From: Helochares maculicollis
Taxonomy: Eukaryota; Arthropoda; Insecta; Coleoptera; Hydrophilidae
Assembly (NCBI GenBank): GCA_033557835.1
Contig: JAWQRO010000435.1
Span: forward strand, 1 to 39,050
Length of the DNA: 39,050 nucleotides
Direction of reading: 5' to 3'
Position numbers and translations under genes: made by a program. The notes beneath the pieces are model-generated. The model was not told the DNA's origin and did not search any database. It saw only the letters and a program-made list of their open reading frames with translations. Positions 23,401 through 34,660 of this stretch are shown one piece after another (position 1 is the stretch's first letter; each line of letters begins with the position of its first letter).

Positions 23401-26080
23401 TCAAACATAATGCACAGTTTACAATTTGTAAGCTATATTCCCTACATTTTACTACTACTAGTATATACTAATCACATTTTCATCTACTATTTCTAAAACT
23501 CTGTATTGCAAGTAAGGAGCAAAAACAAATATTATAATGCACATTAAGTACGATTTCCATCAGATGGCAGCCTCAAAATATATATAATTTATTTAGTTAA
23601 GACATAATATGGACCATCCTTAAGGTTTTTATTCTTAATTGAATTAGAATAAACACAGACGGTAGGATTGCTTATTAAAGCCGGGATAGTAGCAAATTAT
23701 TTTAATATGCTTTTGTTGCAAAAAAATTATAAAAATAATTCAATAAGTAGTAAAGCTTTAAAAGTACTTTCTATCAAGTAAGGTGATTGAATTTGTCCAT
23801 ATTGACTAACACAATCATCATTCGTGATAACAAAAGCATTGTGTTCTTTTATTATTGATATTTAAACGCAAAAGTTATAATAAAATGTGAAAAAATGTAA
23901 AAATTATATGTTCTTGTTATCTCCTGGCCGTCAGGGAAATGATAACACAGGTATATTACAAAAGGAAAAGGGCAGACTGAGAGGAAGAAAGCAAACAGTA
24001 ACATTTCGAAAATATTTTTAAAATATCTTAGGTGTATTATTTGATATTGATTGTTGTAAAATACATTCATTCCCATTTCAAGATAGGGAACAGGTTTATA
24101 TTTTCGGAAAATTCAATAAATTTTTGCCCTCTTAGTCAATTCTTTTATTTTTCTCTAACTCTAAGGTACATAAAAATATAAACAAAACATCGATAGTAAT
24201 TGTAAGATGATCAGTCACATAAACTTTCAAACTGATTGTAGATAATTTAGTTTTGAAGCACTTTACAGAGAACAATGCTTTACTGTTATCATAATAAAGG
24301 GTAAAAATCAATAAGTATATATATAATAAATTAATTTTTCGTGTTCTTGAGGTTATGAAAAGACCAATTTTGAGAAAATAGATATAAAACTACATCGCAC
24401 CGATTTAATTACAGGTGATCAATAATAAGTTCTACACAAATTTTTTTATGCCCATTATACACTTGATAGTAAAAAGTATTGTCATAAAAAACTACACAAA
24501 TGCCAATTCTCCGTAAATATAATTTAGAAAAACATTTTTTCCACAACACGTATACATACAATTATTATCTACTTAGTAAAAAATACACGAGTTTTTGAAC
24601 AGGAATAAAAATTGCCTTACATCAAAGGCATAATGTATTTATTGCAAATGCTAATGCTGTTTTGGTAATGCGAGGGGTCGGTAATCTTGTCGGGTGGCAA
24701 GTTAAACCCCAGCAGTGGAGTGAATCGATACATCATCCCGTCAAAAGTAGAACCAAGGCGGAGCCATTCACACTATGTTAACCAATAATAATCCCTACAA
24801 AAGAGGCCATCTTGCAATATTTTCAAATTTTGGCCATATTACTAAATACGTATTCACTTTCAATCACTTCCGCTTGGAATGCACACGTTTTTTGCTAATC
24901 GACGCTGCGTCTACCTTTATGAATATTTATGGCTAAATGGTGTATGAAGCTTGTAATTTTCCGAGATTTAAAAGTATGAAAAACCTGTACTCGTGTGTAT
25001 GGCGGGCTTGCACTAACACAACAGGGCAATATTAAGACATTACAAACGATTACAGAAATTGCAGAGCTGTTGAATTAATCGCTAGGATTATCACAGGACT
25101 ATTAGAGTAATTTTCTAAAATTAACCCTGCAGTGGATGCCGTTTGTGGTCGGCTGAAATTGCCACGCGTTTTTGTACAATTCATTACGGAATGTATCAAT
25201 TTGCTAATATTTCTCATGCAGTTAGAATTTTAAAATATTTTCCTGGAAACTACATGCACATGCATCTTCCTTCATTGTTTATCCTCTGGCTTTCCAATCT
25301 GCTGCACGATTCCTTTAAAATCCATAATGCTTCAAAAAATTCTGGTCCTAATCTAAAACATGCTCACACTAAAGTCAGGCAAAATACTAAAACACACATA
25401 AACGAATAAAAATTTATAAACATAACAATCAAGGGGTATAAATTGACTTACAAGTTTCTCAAATTTCGCAAGAAGTATGTATCAGCACAGATATTTTAAG
25501 AAAAAAAGTCACTTTGGTTTAGCACAAAGATCACTGCATTTATAAATCACTGCACTTTACGTACAAGAATAATATTGCTATTCATATTTGTTTGTGAAGA
25601 TACAGAGTAATGGTTATCAAAAAGGGTGTTTTTATGAAAAAAATACTGAAATAATTTACAATTATATTTATTTATACATATAATCATTATATGTATTATA
25701 TATATAAGATCAAATCCACAAGACAGAAATTTAAGTCGTTTTGTCATAAAAACAGATTAATTAATAGAAATTTAACGTTACGTTTTTGTGTTGACTGACA
25801 TGAACTGTAAATAAATTTAAAAGTTAATTTATATTATAATACAATATTTTCATTTAAAATATACCATATACATAGAAACAAATTTTTGGCCGAATTAAAA
25901 AAATTAAATCGGTCAAACTGAGTTTGTCTATACTAAAATATTACACCACAGCACAAATAACTATCTCTATTTTATCCATATAGGTACAAATATACAGCAT
26001 GCCACTGCAAAACCCTAAATTTAGATTAGGTATATAAATAACTGGGTATATAAATTGGTTAACCAACTTAAATAGGTGAA
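20440..26080. other. Long AT-rich stretch without identified genes
   Basis: About 5.6 kb with no recognised gene or element. Open frames of 61-88 codons (for example 20639-20905 minus, 22532-22717 plus, 23852-24076 minus, 25143-25409 plus) have no family motifs. A short triple repeat of cgttca lies near 20750. A somewhat GC-richer patch at about 24665-24800 could be regulatory. If the Antp 3' UTR is very long, its tail may reach into the right end. Confidence 0.45.
22170..22206. repeat. ATA-rich microsatellite
   Basis: An imperfect run of aat/ata units (aataataataataaaatataataat). Simple sequence. Confidence 0.75.
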
Positions 26081-26084
26081 TGCT

Positions 26085-26090
26085 TTTATT
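26085..26090 (-). terminator. Candidate distal poly(A) signal of Antp
   Basis: AATAAA on the minus strand about 1.26 kb after the stop codon. Usage here would include all listed microRNA and Pumilio-type sites. Further AATAAA hexamers lie beyond, for example near 25667-25672. Confidence 0.25.
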
Positions 26091-26243
26091 TTCATTTAGA
26101 ATAATTTCTCTACTCTACTCTTGTTCCAACTACAGATTAACAAATCAATAGAAAATTATTTTTTCGCCAGCCTATTTAACTTGATGAACCGGGGTTACCA
26201 TTCTTGTAAAGTTAAACGTTTTTATCTCTCAAATTTTTAAAAA

Positions 26244-26254
26244 TTACGTATACT
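26244..26254 (-). promoter_or_regulatory. Candidate iab-8-5p / iab-4-5p microRNA target site
   Basis: The plus strand reads TTACGTATACT, identical to the first 11 nucleotides of insect iab-8-5p (as recalled). It also contains ACGTATACT, the first 9 of iab-4-5p. The minus-strand Antp transcript would therefore be complementary to the 5' end of both microRNAs over 11 and 9 bases. Both are made from opposite strands of one hairpin locus in the abdominal Hox region and repress more anterior Hox genes. An 11-base match in about 1.3 kb of UTR is unlikely by chance. It requires a UTR of at least about 1.1 kb. Confidence 0.55.
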
Positions 26255-26269
26255 TGGTTTGTAGCATCG

Positions 26270-26277
26270 TTACGTAT
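26270..26277 (-). promoter_or_regulatory. Second candidate iab-8-5p target site
   Basis: The plus strand reads TTACGTAT, the first 8 nucleotides of iab-8-5p, giving a full 8-base seed match in the transcript. The start is 26 bases from the start of the neighbouring site at 26244, a spacing at which paired microRNA sites often cooperate. Confidence 0.45.
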
Positions 26278-26363
26278 TTCGGTTTGTATTTATTTTATCA
26301 CTAATATTCGAGAATTTACTCGGATGGCATATTTCCAATTATTTTCCATTTTTTTCTTAGTTT

Positions 26364-26370
26364 GGTATAC
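26364..26370 (-). promoter_or_regulatory. Weak candidate iab-4-3p seed site
   Basis: The plus strand reads GGTATAC, nucleotides 2-8 of iab-4-3p as recalled. The same heptamer also occurs elsewhere in the window (for example near 33225 and 35440), so chance is likely. Confidence 0.2.
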
Positions 26371-26619
26371 AAAATATTTTTGTTCAATTTTACATTTAAA
26401 TAAATAAATACAGACATTGATACGGAAGGTACCAATTATTACTCGAAAACATGATTTCTTTTAACAAATGTACTAAAAATATGATCAATATAGAGATTAC
26501 GAATATGAGTAAGTTTAATAATATCCTACATGGATAACATTACTCTCTACCTTTGGCATTAAAGTGCATATTTTTCTTTTTTTATAATATCGTATATTTC
26601 ATATCCTTTCCTTAAGTTT

Positions 26620-26627
26620 TATTTACA
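26620..26627 (-). promoter_or_regulatory. Pumilio-type motif TGTAAATA
   Basis: The complement of TATTTACA gives TGTAAATA on the Antp transcript strand, a canonical Pumilio recognition element (TGTANATA). Confidence 0.3.
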
Positions 26628-26685
26628 TTATTTTCATCATCACTTAGTTATTATATTTAGAAATCAAATATACATACATTCGAAA

Positions 26686-26693
26686 TATCTACA
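26686..26693 (-). promoter_or_regulatory. Pumilio-type motif TGTAGATA
   Basis: The complement of TATCTACA fits TGTANATA. It lies 66 bases from the previous motif. Confidence 0.28.
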
Positions 26694-27066
26694 TACGTAA
26701 GAAATTTAGTTTCGCCAATGTCGTGGAGAAACTTGTCTAATGAATATGACAAATTAATAGTTTAGAAATTCTTTAACAAACATACAAAAAAAATTTTTGC
26801 ATCTTACGCACTATTATAATGTTTTGCCACTGATCATTTGCTTGTCCTGTCAACTTCCAATGAGCATGAAGATCCTCGTGGCAGTTTTACCATCTATCGA
26901 GTGGGCACGATTAATTATGTATTTTGTGAATGTACAGTTCTTCTGCACTAATTTAAAAAAAGATTGCACGTAACACTGGCCTCAAACCTCAAAAAGTCTG
27001 ATTGATTTTTCATTCAAAAGTTCAGATATATCCGCGCAAATTTAACCTAATCCTCTGTAAATATAT

Positions 27067-27074
27067 TATCTACA
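27067..27074 (-). promoter_or_regulatory. Pumilio-type motif TGTAGATA
   Basis: A second TATCTACA on the plus strand, giving TGTAGATA in the transcript about 280 bases after the stop codon. Confidence 0.28.
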
Positions 27075-27172
27075 ATATAAATAAATAAACTATAATAAAA
27101 TTCGTTTTAATAACATCGCGATTATGAACAAAATTAAAATTATCGACTTTTATACACAATAAAAAGGACTGA

Positions 27173-27178
27173 TTTATT
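27173..27178 (-). terminator. Candidate proximal poly(A) signal of Antp
   Basis: AATAAA on the minus strand about 175 bases after the stop. Use of this site would give a short UTR that lacks the microRNA sites and keeps only the nearest Pumilio-type motif. Confidence 0.25.
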
Positions 27179-27351
27179 TTATATGTAAGAGGTCATTGTG
27201 GTTCTTATTTAGGAAATTTGGAACAGTTTCGGCCGAAAGGGCACAACTTTTTAACGACCCTCCAAAAATGTCTGGTCACTTAAAAAGTAAATGCATGTGA
27301 AAATGACTAAATTGTGGTATTAGGTACACGGTTTCCATTATTGTCCTCAGC

Positions 27352-27651
<300 letters not shown>

Positions 27652-28039
27652 TTAGTTTCGAATTTACGTTTATTAGACTATTACTACTATGTCGGAATTA
27701 GTATTCGATAATTTTAGTACTGAAAGTGGGTTTCATCGATTGATGATGGATACAACTGATTTTCAGTTTATATTTGCCTTTCGTTTTGCTAATATTTGGG
27801 CATTGACAAGCCGCACTTTCTACTTTGCAATAACCGATTAGTATCAGTGCAACATTTCCTGAAACTGAAATAATACGCTAAAGACCTAAAATAATGGCTC
27901 ATCAAAATCTAATAAATGTAAATGAAGCTCAAGCATTAGACAGAATTTTAATGTATATAGTTTGACTATATCATCAGGTTATCCTTATAATACATGATTA
28001 AATGATAGTTGCTTCAGTTCATCCGTAATTGTTGTAAGT

Positions 28040-28489
28040 TCAGCATTCTCGTCGTGCGTCCATTTGGTCTTTCGGACTAAAGGTTACATGCATGTAAGGT
28101 TTCATTACAGAAATTGTTACCTGCAGCGCTGAAAACACAGAGAAAGCAACAAAAAATTTTATGATGAAAATAATTATATACATCGGTTTGAAGGGAGGCA
28201 CAGTCGGCCTTGTGACGCCAATCAAAGTAGGCTCTAGGCGGTCCCAACCTGCATCTGAGATAATGAGTTTATAAATGATGCATAAATCATTCGGCTCTCC
28301 GAAAGCAGACCAACACGGCGACTGCCGACGTTGCGAAATTTCCAAAATGCCTATAATAACGGCCCTGATTAGTTTTGGTTTAATAATGGAGAGAATCGCA
28401 GAAACTGAAGTTGGTTTTGACTCATATAAATTAGGGTGGCGGGCTAGACAGGCTTCGATTTCATATTTTCGGTAACAAAAGGACCCCAT
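28040..28489 (-). other. 149-codon open frame in the Antp intron, probably constrained non-coding DNA
   Basis: A 149-codon ATG-to-stop frame, co-linear with Antp transcription, begins about 440 bp upstream of the homeobox exon. The plus strand is also open for 66 codons at 28275-28475. The translation has no family motif, and its middle (near residues 103-120) is very hydrophobic. Inside the frame, a donor-like CAG|GTAACA (28121/28120) ends in phase 0. It does not match the phase-1 acceptor of the homeobox exon, so this is unlikely to be an alternative Antp exon. A GC-richer regulatory element is the simpler reading. Confidence 0.25.
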
Positions 28490-29199
28490 AATTTATCGGG
28501 AAAAATTTTTGGTGCATATACGTCATGTGCCAAGAGAGATAATTGAGAGAAATTTATCTTCGAATAATTCGAAAGGTCGAGTTACCACAAGATTGCGTAC
28601 AGCTACGACTTTTTTCTGTAAAGAATCGAAAGAAGATGTGGGTTAGAATAATTAATTTAAACGAAATTTACAGCTCGGTAATAGTTTGCACGAAACCCAT
28701 CATGTTACAATATTAATAGCAGCCTCAAACTGTTATAAAAGTTATTAATTTCTCGGTTTTTGTGTTTGGCGTAAATTGCAGCCAATTACGAACATTTTCT
28801 ATAATTAGTGCTTGTAACGCGGTTTATAAATAGCAGAATAAGTGTAGCATTTTAAATATCATAAGCATTCTGAACGAGGCTGCAAGCTTAAATTATTTGA
28901 AAATATCCCTTTTGTAATCAAAATGCACCAGCGTCTTTCCGTTTTGTTGCCTTTCTGATTAGATATGTTATAGCTCAACATTTGTGATATTCCGAACCAA
29001 TTCGAAGCGAGTTGAAATTTAATTGTAACAAGTCTAATTATAATCGATGCGATTAAAGGGCATTAATTCACCGAAATCTGCATACGCTAAAACAACAATT
29101 GTAATACATGTAATAATCCATCAAACAACGTGGAAATATAATAACGTAGAGTGCCAATTTATTTGGAATGTCAAGATAATTCCAGATTAATCTCGGTGA

Positions 29200-29490
29200 A
29201 ACGGAAAACATTTATCGTCCAATCGCATTTCTGAATTTGGCGGTTCGTATTATGAAATAGGGGGAGTGCAACAAACGTGCAGACGTCGGGGGTGACGAAG
29301 ACGAATGGCGTTCTCTGGCAGCAACACAGCCGCAGCCCCAAAAAACCAACATGTGGAGAGTGAACGCTCTGGTGAACACCGACATCGAGCAATTTTTAAC
29401 CTTCATCTTCGGAAACGTCCTAAGAAAGCATTCTTCTTTCGCGCACGGCGTAACTCGCCCGCCTCTCTTGTAAGCAGTGGCGCTACAAAA
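29200..29490. other. GC-rich intronic block, unexplained
   Basis: About 290 bp of markedly higher GC with CpGs (for example gacgtcgggggtgacgaaga near 29281). Frames of 63, 73 and 107 codons are open on both strands, as expected from composition, and none resembles a known protein. It may be an intronic enhancer or an internal promoter of Antp. Confidence 0.28.
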
Positions 29491-30639
29491 AAATAGCAAT
29501 CTTATCAAAAATACTATTGAGTCTCCCAAAAACACCGCCTATATGAAACTATATTGAGCACAGGCAAAACACTAAAAACCCTTTAAAAATTTTACTTAAA
29601 GCTCATGATGCACGATTTAAAGAGGACAGGCAATATTTGTGAAAGAAATAAAATATTTTTTGAGTTAAGACTTAGGTACTCAACTTTTAACACCTGAAGA
29701 ACTTGCACGTTTCTGCCACCTTCTGTAGGATATCGGCTTAATGCCTCTGCGCCACTGTCTGTACAGAATTTCAGTACGTCCTATGATTAAGGCGCAAGAT
29801 AAAGAAGACATTAATAACAAGACTCAACGGATTTCATTTTAAATTCACCCGAATCTCTGAGGTTTTTCTGTTATCTAATTAACGATATTAGATTCGAATG
29901 CAAGCGGGGCCGTGATGAACGCCACACTACCCCGAACAAGACGTGTAATTATTTTAACCCGACTGTTCTCTGAGTTTGATTTATTTCTACACAGACATGA
30001 GCTCTGATTAGTTCGATGCTTCTTTAATTAACGTAGCTTTTTATTCTTTCTGAATATTCGTATGCTCTCTCTCGTGTGGGAAGGTCATCCCAGATGAGAC
30101 CGATTTATCAAAATGTCTGCTGCCTCCATCAAGCAATCTGCAATTCAATAATCTTCTCTTATTTGAATACTTTCATTAGAGCTACGCTACTTCTCGTTTT
30201 TGTAGTTACGTTATTAACTACGAACAGCTAGGGCTCTCTTGTAAGACGTAATGTTACTACCAAGGAAGGCCTGAAAAAGTTAATTGATTTTACAATTGAA
30301 TGCTGCCACATTTATGAATAATATGGTTCGGTTGTTCTCCTTCACTTATTTTATTGGGTTTTGTTACCTAATGTTTGCAGTAAAAGTACTAATTAGAAGC
30401 CAGTCCGATTAGTTTTAGGAAAGCAACGTAGTATACTACGCCTTACAATACATCAAATATAAGCTAGGAATGGCTTTGGAAAACAATCATACAAAATTAA
30501 GTCAAAATTCATCAGGTCACGTCGCATTTTAACGGTCCATTTTTGTTAAACTTCAACAACTATTTGAGCTAATTTATTTATTATTTATGTATAGCTGTGA
30601 GAAACCTATTACATTCTTACTTTAACCATTTAAATTATG

Positions 30640-31400
30640 GGTAAGACAGGAAGGAATATTAATGAAACCTTTCGTTGTCTAATTTAACTTTTCTTTGACT
30701 CTCAGTAAACGATTTTCTAAATAGCCGTAATCGTATGAAAATGTTAAATTTCATTTTCCTCAGTAGCGCAATTTTTTAAAGTAATACCAACAATCAAATG
30801 ATTTCACTTCAGTACAAGCGCAACTTAAAACAAAGTTTTTTTTCATTACAAAATACTTTGATTTTTTTGTTACATTTTGAGTTATTATAATAACAAACAT
30901 ATTATCCTAAAAGTAATTACTTTATTTATATTTAATTCGTAGAGCTTAGCAAATTTAACCTATTGCTAACACTTACCTATAAATCAATTGCAATGATTCA
31001 AATCTTTAAAACTCATACTTTGTTGGCTTCCTTTAAACAATTTTCAAAATTAGTTGGAATACTATTACATTACATATTACATTTTATCTGTTAATTTTCA
31101 AATGATAGTCCTAGTACCAAATTATTTCTCTTCAGTATGGCCGTGAGTTTAAAGAGAGCTTTACAAATCAAAAAATACATTTCATGTAAAGTTTGATTGT
31201 TTGTTAATATTTTCGGATATTTTCATAACAACAATGTTACTTTAGCAGTAACTATTTCATTTGTATTTATATGGTAAAACTTATAAATTTACCTTTGTGT
31301 ACCGTCATAGCAATGCTAAAAATTAACAATTTTTATGTTGACTTTCGGTAAAGGATTTTTTAAACAGCCACAATCATAATATTTCTTACTAACAGTTTTA
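30640..31400. repeat. Tandem repeat, unit ~320 bp, about 2.3 copies
   Basis: A 'ttgactctcagtaaacgatt' type block recurs at about 30695, 31018 and 31338. A 'caaatgatttcacttcagta' type block recurs at about 30795 and 31117. Both give a period near 320 bp. Units also share an 'actatttcattt.tatttatat' type segment and an 'ataacaa.aatgtta' type segment. Divergence is high. No coding frame is present. A related single piece lies at 33740-33870. Confidence 0.65.
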
Positions 31401-31906
31401 TGAGTACATGTAATTCTAAAAACTATTAGAGGACTTTACTGATATTTTACAGATAAAGTAATTGTAGTTCTTCTGTTTCATGCTCGCATGCACCGCAATT
31501 GACCATGGATACTTAAAAATGTTGACCTAAGAAAATTTAAATCTTGAATCTGGTGTTCTTGTCAATTCTAATAAGATTACCGGGAACTTAACTGCATTTA
31601 TAAGTAATGCTTGCTAATATGAATACATTCGTCTTAAACAGAAGAATATAACTTAACCTTCCTTAAAATGTGAGAACAACCTTTCGGACGTCTATTTAAT
31701 ACGCTAAATAAATATTTTCATCAAATCATGGTTTATCGCAGAGCTGAAACTGCTCCTTATAAGTATTTTTGGAATAATTGATGTTAATTAAATTTTGAAA
31801 GTGGCATCTAAAAAGTTTTTCAATTGGGATGGGTCGATGTTGACAGCATGTGGCGGACATGTTTTTTTAATGACCATCCTCTAATCTGATGTTTATTATT
31901 TAGTCA
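31401..31906. other. AT-rich intronic stretch
   Basis: No repeat or gene was recognised. The DNA next to the transposase relic shows no clear terminal inverted repeat. Confidence 0.4.
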
Positions 31907-32421
31907 CGGATGCCAAATCACTATGACTTGTTGTACGTCCAAATGCTAAAACTTTATGACCAAAAAGAGTATTCGTTAGTGCAAACGCTGCGCGCGTTGT
32001 GCGCACACGGCCAAGTCTTACGCCAAAGAAACACCAGATCGGGCGAGAACATTGTCGCGGTCCATGAAAGTGTGCAAGACAACTCACGGCAGGTAGTTTA
32101 ATTGATTAAGGAGCTTAGAGTTAATCATCATAGACAACGTCGTATGTTCGCTACTAGGCTTTGGAGCTTGGCCCTAATTTTAGCTGAAACATCGTATTTA
32201 GCGACGAGGCGCGTTTTTGGATGAATGACTATGTTAACAAGCGCAATTGCCGTAGATACGCGCCACCCGCCAGGATGGATATTCCGCATAAACGAATTGA
32301 GGGTATAGTTATCTCACGCAGTTATGTGAATTGGCCACTAAAATTATGTAATTTGACCCTGCTAGGATTTCTTAAAGTTGCAACCCCATGCCTATTAACC
32401 GCAATCGACCAATGTCCTTAA
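31907..32421 (+). pseudogene. Broken mariner-type transposase with internal deletions
   Basis: Pieces match the insect transposase group related to Tc1/mariner that carries the motif IIFSDEAHFW..G.VNKQN. The N-terminal helix-turn-helix piece is LYDQKEYSLVQTLRALCAHG, then RQRNTRSGENIVAVHESVQ (expected linker motif), a stop at 32099-32101, then IKELRVNHHRQRRMF. After a small disrupted patch comes IVFSDEARFWMNDYVNKRN, with the first catalytic Asp at 32203-32205. That frame stays open to 32421 but loses family resemblance after about 32260. The second and third Asp regions are missing. The relic lies inside the Antp intron, opposite to Antp. Confidence 0.8.
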
Positions 32422-34660
32422 AGTTAACATAATCAATGCAAGGATATCGCGTCAAGTAATATAGCATATAAGCATTAGTAAATTGTTGCATTTTTAAAAT
32501 GCATGCTGACTACTTTAGCTATGCATATTTAAAAGTATCGTTCCAATTTTTGTAAATATTCTTCTTTATGCAACTGTTGCTACTGGAATAACCTCTAGTT
32601 ATTGTTATACAAAACATTAACGAACGAAATTAGCATATATTAATAAAAAAAATAGCAACATTTAAATATTATTTTTGCAATTAGGAAATTCTTATAGTGT
32701 ATTCAAATTAGTACTATAAGTAATTGACTAAACATGTATTCTGTAATAAATTAACAAGGTGAGATATTCTTCGCCAATTACGGACATTATCTGAAGACAT
32801 CAGAGCATTTTTTCCAGTAGCCACTCAGATTATCTCGCACTATCTAAAATTATTACTAAAGCGACCATATCAACCCCAATTAAAATTATTTTACCACAGT
32901 CCGTCGCACGACTGTTCAAACAACGATGAAATACTACAAACCTACTCCAATTAGTTTAATAAGTAATTTCCTCAATGAAATATTCATTTCAAACAAGCAA
33001 AATGTCAAATTACTAAAAGGGGTCTTCTAGGTAACACCTGTAATGCCTTATCGCATTTCAAATATATACTCAAGGTTTCAGGTTATGTTTTGCACTAATT
33101 ATTTGTTTTAGTACATTAATATTTAAGGACTGACATATTTGAGGTACTTGAGGTACAGATCTATATAACATCTATTCAAAATTTCTGAACTGATTCAAAT
33201 GACTTGAGGGTATGTAGAGCAGGTATACCCGTAACTCAGTACTCATGGAGGATATCGTATAACGCTACCAAATTGGCTCTCTTTGTAAAGACAACAATAC
33301 ACCGCTCAAAGGCGAAAAGGATGGACGAACTTTGGTTTCTCTCAACGCAATTACCGAACGATTGGGCCTCAATTAAACCGCCTGCGCAAATGACATGAGA
33401 CAATGCTGACAACTTGACAATTCATAATTACCAATTTAAGTTCCGATGTAGTTTTTACTGGCACAATGCAGTTGTTAAAATACTTCCAGGCGGTTCATTG
33501 TCCTAAAACGTAATTTGTTCGGCTATGGGGGCATTTTTTCTTCGGACATCAGCTTCTTACTAATAATGTCAACTTATGAATTTTGTTGAGGCAATTCCAC
33601 TCCTCAATTGGAATCGTTTGGATTCCAAGTAACGGGCGATGCCGTCGTTTTGTGGCTTTTGGAAAAATATTGCCAATTTGAATCAGTTTATCACGAAAAC
33701 TTTTAAAAAATTTATCGAAAAAATGTTACGTTTTATATTGCAATTTTAAAATCGCAGTCGTGCAATTTTTAAAAAGAACAAGAACTAGCAAATGGTTTCC
33801 CTTCAGTATATCCGTGACTTAAAATAGAGAGCTTTCCTCATGAAAAAATACGTTACAAATTGTTTGATTTCACGCGAATGATATCCATGCAAGCGTGATA
33901 TCAAAAAAGCATTATAAATATTAATGTAGTTCTTAAGCAGTTTCTGCATTCAAAGCGGAAAGCTGTTCACTGCACTAACGAGTTTTTGCCAATAAAAATG
34001 AATGGAAATGGTTCGTTTAAGGTATGCGGCGAGAAAAAATTAAATTCTTAATACGTATTATGAATAAATATGTACTGTGCTATCGTCTGTTATGATATTG
34101 AGTTATGTGTTTATGCATGCATTATTATGTTTTTTGTTGCATATTTAAAATTTTCGAAATTGTTTTATTACGATTATTTATGAAATGCATTGTCTTAAAC
34201 AACTGAGTTTGAAAAAATGTACCTCGCTTAGAAGAACTGATTTTTTAGGATGATAAACTGTTGCTTGAGCTAATTAGATAGAAAAATATCCACTGAAAAT
34301 TCCAGCGGCCACAAATAAATATTTATCAGACTGTAACAGATATATAAAGTTTTTTTTATTTTTAAATTCCTGCGGTACGTCTCTCCCCTTTAAACTGTAA
34401 CATACTTGTATCCGCCAGCCAGCTTGCATTCAAGCAGCATCTTCTTTTTGTCCAAAGAATATGAATAATGAAGTGTCGACTGCAAGTCCGTTACAAACGA
34501 GCTTTGCAACTGGAATATTTTTAAAGCACTATACGTACAATTATTGAATGGTTTATGCGAGGCCGCTTTTTATAAGATAATGCCTAGATTAAGAAAACGT
34601 CCATTATCCAATCTAAGCACTTACTAGACTTCTAATTAGGGAAGCTGTCTGTTTGCATGA
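32422..34660. other. Intronic stretch, mostly AT-rich
   Basis: No gene was recognised. A GC-richer patch at about 33200-33400 has a 64-codon plus-strand frame without a recognisable product. A repeat piece at 33740-33870 is listed separately. Confidence 0.4.
33740..33870. repeat. Dispersed copy of the 320-bp repeat
   Basis: This shares 'gtgcaatttttaaaaag', 'caaatggtttcccttcagta', 'ccgtgactt.aaa.agagagcttt' and 'aaaaaatac' with the tandem units near 30780 and 31110. It lies about 2.4 kb away from them in the same orientation. Confidence 0.6.

Larger units (their letters stand above)
26085..27351 (-). other. Presumed Antp 3' untranslated region
   Basis: This is the DNA directly downstream of the Antp stop codon on the minus strand. 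It is AT-rich with no ORF. Several AATAAA signals occur on the transcribed strand: complements of TTTATT at 27173-27178, 26618-26623, 26289-26294 and 26085-26090. Length is therefore uncertain, and alternative ends are possible. Insect Hox genes commonly have long 3' UTRs. The microRNA and Pumilio-type sites listed below lie in this interval. I set the left end at the most distal of these signals, which is a working choice. Confidence 0.5.

Noticed and set aside
1..27351. Search for a second Hox homeobox (for example ftz or Scr) downstream of Antp
   Set aside because: No other [14 protein letters not shown] sequence was seen on either strand. The neighbouring Hox genes must lie outside the window.
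28121..28128. Possible 8-nt microexon CGCTGCAG between TTTTCAG and GTAACA upstream of the Antp homeobox exon
   Set aside because: Eight bases would break the reading frame, and the phases do not match the homeobox acceptor. Known Antp isoform differences near the hexapeptide are in-frame.
29171..29535. Overlapping ORFs on both strands in the GC-rich intronic block
   Set aside because: Several mutually exclusive frames are open at once, and no product resembles a known protein.
33204..33398. 64-codon plus-strand ORF in a GC-richer patch of the intron
   Set aside because: No recognised domain, no splice borders; composition explains the open frame.
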